Shown here in pieces: positions 5,239 through 6,716 of a DNA stretch of 6,716 nt. Numbering within the stretch: the stretch's first letter is position 1; the number at the start of each line of letters is the position of its first letter. Made by a program: the position numbers and the translations under genes. The DNA comes from BJ22 sp031405895. GTDB lineage: Bacteria > Planctomycetota > Planctomycetia > Pirellulales > Pirellulaceae. The stretch is taken from NCBI GenBank assembly GCA_031405895.1, contig JANOFL010000241.1:1-6716 (forward strand). Direction: 5' to 3'. The notes beneath the pieces were generated by a model, which did not search any database, was not told the DNA's origin, and was given only the letters and a program-made list of their open reading frames with translations.

Positions 5239-6487
5239 CCGCCGGCGCGGAAGCCATCCGCCCGCTCAGCCGGACAAGATCGCCGGCCGCACAGCCGGGC
5301 AGCCCCAGAAATGCTCCGCGCTGCGTCAAATCCCAGCGCGACGCCAGATCGACCTGTTGCAGCAGCCCCGGCAACAGCTCGTCGGGCACGTTGATCCCGC
5401 GACAGAGCCGGGGCGCGTCGCGCCACTGGGACTGGTGCCGGTCCAGCGCGGCCTGGCAGCGCGCCGGATCGGGCCGTGTCGCCGAGTCGAGAAACTCCTG
5501 TTCGAACTCATCGGGCGCCGAACCGTCGGCTGGTGGCAGGGTCACCTGCTGGTCAGAATCGACGTCACAGCCCGTCATGCGCACCAACGCCTGGCCCGCG
5601 GTGACAGCCAGAAGATCATCCGGATCAGCGGCACAACGGATGAGGAGCGGCAAGTGGCCGGGATGTCCGTGCACGGCCGCCAGGCGCAGCCGGGCGGGAC
5701 CGAGTCGCTGTTCGTCCAGCATCCGCGCGACGAGTGGCTGTTCGCCAGGCGCGGCGACCAGAGCGAGTGTTGAGCAACATTCCATCCGGCCGACCCGGCT
5801 TTCTCCCCAGCGCTGCCGACAAGAGTCTGCGAGCCACATTTGCCGGGACCAGAGAGCGGCGGACCAGACTTCCTGTCGCAACACCGGATCATCGTGATCG
5901 AGCAGCGGCTCCACGGCATCGCGCGGCCAAGGACAGCTTCCACTGAAACTGACTGCGCGCCAGCCGCGTGCCTGGTCGCCGGGTTTCCCGCTGGCCAGCA
6001 GCGGTGCAAGACAGGCTCCCTGATCGGGCAACCGGCCGTGGAAGGCGAGGACTTCACCGGCGGCCGCGGCGAGTGCCGGTTCCTTGCCACCCAGCCAGGC
6101 GAGCAGCTGCGGCCGGACGCCGTCAATCGCCGAATGGCAGAGCGCGTCGACAAAACCCGCCAGCACCGGTGGAGCAGCTTTTTTCATCGTGCCCAGCACT
6201 TCGGCATCGAGGTCCGTCCGCCGCGCCGAAAGCAGAGGCCAGGCAGCAGCAAAGACCTCGGCCCGATCGGCCAGCTTGAGCTGTTTCCGCAACAGCGGCA
6301 GCGCGCGATCGCCCGCCACGATCAGCCCGTCCAGTTGGGCCTCGATCCGCCGGTCGAGCTTGGCAAGGTCGGCGGGAAACCATTCCGGACTGCGGAGCAC
6401 CGCCAGACGCAGGTCCCAAAGCGAGGCCAACTGCTCGACATGCTCTTCCAGGACATCGGGCAGCCATTCGCTGGTGTCGACAAACAT
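5228..6487 (-). CDS. TIGR02270-family HEAT-like protein
   Basis: This is a 419-aa soluble protein of unknown biochemical function. Its N-terminus fits the TIGR02270 family well: residues 10-60 read PDVLEEHVEQLASLW...LRSPEW...DLAKLDRRIEAQLDGLIVAGD, the family's hallmark opening. Helical repeats of HEAT type follow: AEVFAAAWPLLSARR (77-90), an Ala/Leu-rich run over 105-165, DHDDPVLRQEVWSAALW (197-213) and DPDDLLAVTAGQALVRMTG (288-306). The stretch after TGCDVD (305-310), with its Pro-rich acidic break and a C-terminal LCRGINVPDELLPGLL-type segment (361-376), also follows the family layout. The protein has 11 cysteines and no signal peptide. From memory, TIGR02270 genes occur in VgrG/PAAR islands and near T6SS genes and may be adaptors; the role is unproven. 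The ATG at 6487 lacks a good ribosome-binding site, but the conserved part starts only about 8 residues in. An IS4-like transposase end lies 103 bp upstream. Confidence 0.85.
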   Translation of the reverse strand: MFVDTSEWLPDVLEEHVEQLASLWDLRLAVLRSPEWFPADLAKLDRRIEAQLDGLIVAGDRALPLLRKQLKLADRAEVFAAAWPLLSARRTDLDAEVLGTMKKAAPPVLAGFVDALCHSAIDGVRPQLLAWLGGKEPALAAAAGEVLAFHGRLPDQGACLAPLLASGKPGDQARGWRAVSFSGSCPWPRDAVEPLLDHDDPVLRQEVWSAALWSRQMWLADSCRQRWGESRVGRMECCSTLALVAAPGEQPLVARMLDEQRLGPARLRLAAVHGHPGHLPLLIRCAADPDDLLAVTAGQALVRMTGCDVDSDQQVTLPPADGSAPDEFEQEFLDSATRPDPARCQAALDRHQSQWRDAPRLCRGINVPDELLPGLLQQVDLASRWDLTQRGAFLGLPGCAAGDLVRLSGRMASAPAARV

Positions 6488-6590
6488 GGAAGACTGCCCG
6501 AGATCGATGGAATGGCCAGGTCGTGTCGCTTGCCGCGGCTTGTATTGCGTCAGGACTGTTCGATGGATGAGCCGACGCTAGCCCTTAGGT
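6488..6590. other. Spacer between the transposase end and the TIGR02270 gene
   Basis: These 103 bases should contain both the insertion-sequence terminus and whatever promoter drives the TIGR02270 gene. I see no credible -35/-10 pair or ribosome-binding site on the minus strand and no terminator after the transposase stop. Read-through from the transposase into the TIGR02270 gene is therefore possible, as both lie on the same strand. Confidence 0.35.
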
Positions 6591-6716
6591 TTACCCACAT
6601 TTTTTCGTTCGTTTGGCGATGCGGGCCCCGGTGAGCATGGCCTGCAGTTCGTTCCATCCTTTCCACAGTTTTTGCCAGCCGGGGGGATGGTCGCCGCGCC
6701 GGTTCTGGTGGCCGCT
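6591..6716 (-). CDS. C-terminal end of an IS4-like transposase (runs off the window)
   Basis: The last 41 codons of a minus-strand frame are visible, ending with TAA at 6591-6593. The peptide contains HPPGWQKLWKGWNELQAM followed by a basic tail (AKRTKKCG). The P-P-G-W-x-x-L-W-x-G-W-x-x-L-Q pattern is the usual C-terminus of IS4-type transposases that are frequent in planctomycetes. Whether the gene is intact cannot be judged because the rest is outside. The insertion-sequence end should lie a short way past the stop, perhaps near GGGTAAACCTAAGG on the minus strand, but no terminal inverted repeat can be defined without the other end. Confidence 0.62.
   Translation of the reverse strand, partial: SGHQNRRGDHPPGWQKLWKGWNELQAMLTGARIAKRTKKCG

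Noticed and set aside
5840..6634. 264-aa plus-strand frame
   Set aside because: It is a shadow of the TIGR02270 gene on the other strand and has no recognisable domain.

Overview
The window looks like a piece of a high-GC planctomycete chromosome. Three things point there. One gene (3516-4205, minus) carries the planctomycete-specific TIGR03000 domain. Another (1886-3376, plus) is a secreted, proline-rich protein whose C-terminal domain I know only from planctomycete hypothetical proteins. The intergenic DNA holds the motif GACAGGCTTCCAGCCTGTC, which is very common between genes in that phylum. Ribosome-binding sites are short (GGAG/AGGA-like) or absent.

Layout from left to right: (a) 1-113, noncoding, with short repeats. 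(b) 114-1424, minus, an FHA-domain protein with a long Pro-rich linker and an unrecognised C-terminal domain. (c) 1449-1581, a 133-bp element with perfect 29-bp inverted repeats just upstream of the FHA start; it resembles a REP doublet (REPIN) or a MITE. (d) 1582-1885, leader and spacer of the next gene, with a hairpin at 1757-1776. (e) 1886-3376, plus, a secreted proline-rich protein with a Cys-containing C-terminal domain. (f) 3377-3515, a repeat pair followed by a very strong Rho-independent terminator that serves the minus strand. (g) 3516-4205, minus, the exported TIGR03000 protein, perhaps preceded by a small overlapping ORF (4202-4402, minus). (h) 4490-5215, plus, a 241-aa alpha/beta hydrolase with a GYSRG nucleophile motif. 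(i) 5228-6487, minus, a 419-aa HEAT-like protein of the TIGR02270 type. (j) 6591-6716, minus, the C-terminal end of an IS4-like transposase that runs off the window.

How the genes may work together: the FHA protein, the Tle1/DUF2235-like hydrolase and the TIGR02270 protein are each types that occur around type VI secretion or VgrG islands in other bacteria. The window contains no structural T6SS gene, and the three are neither adjacent nor co-oriented, so this link is only an inference. The two exported proteins in the middle form a convergent pair separated by the repeat pair and the terminator. No CRISPR array, tRNA, rRNA or riboswitch was seen.
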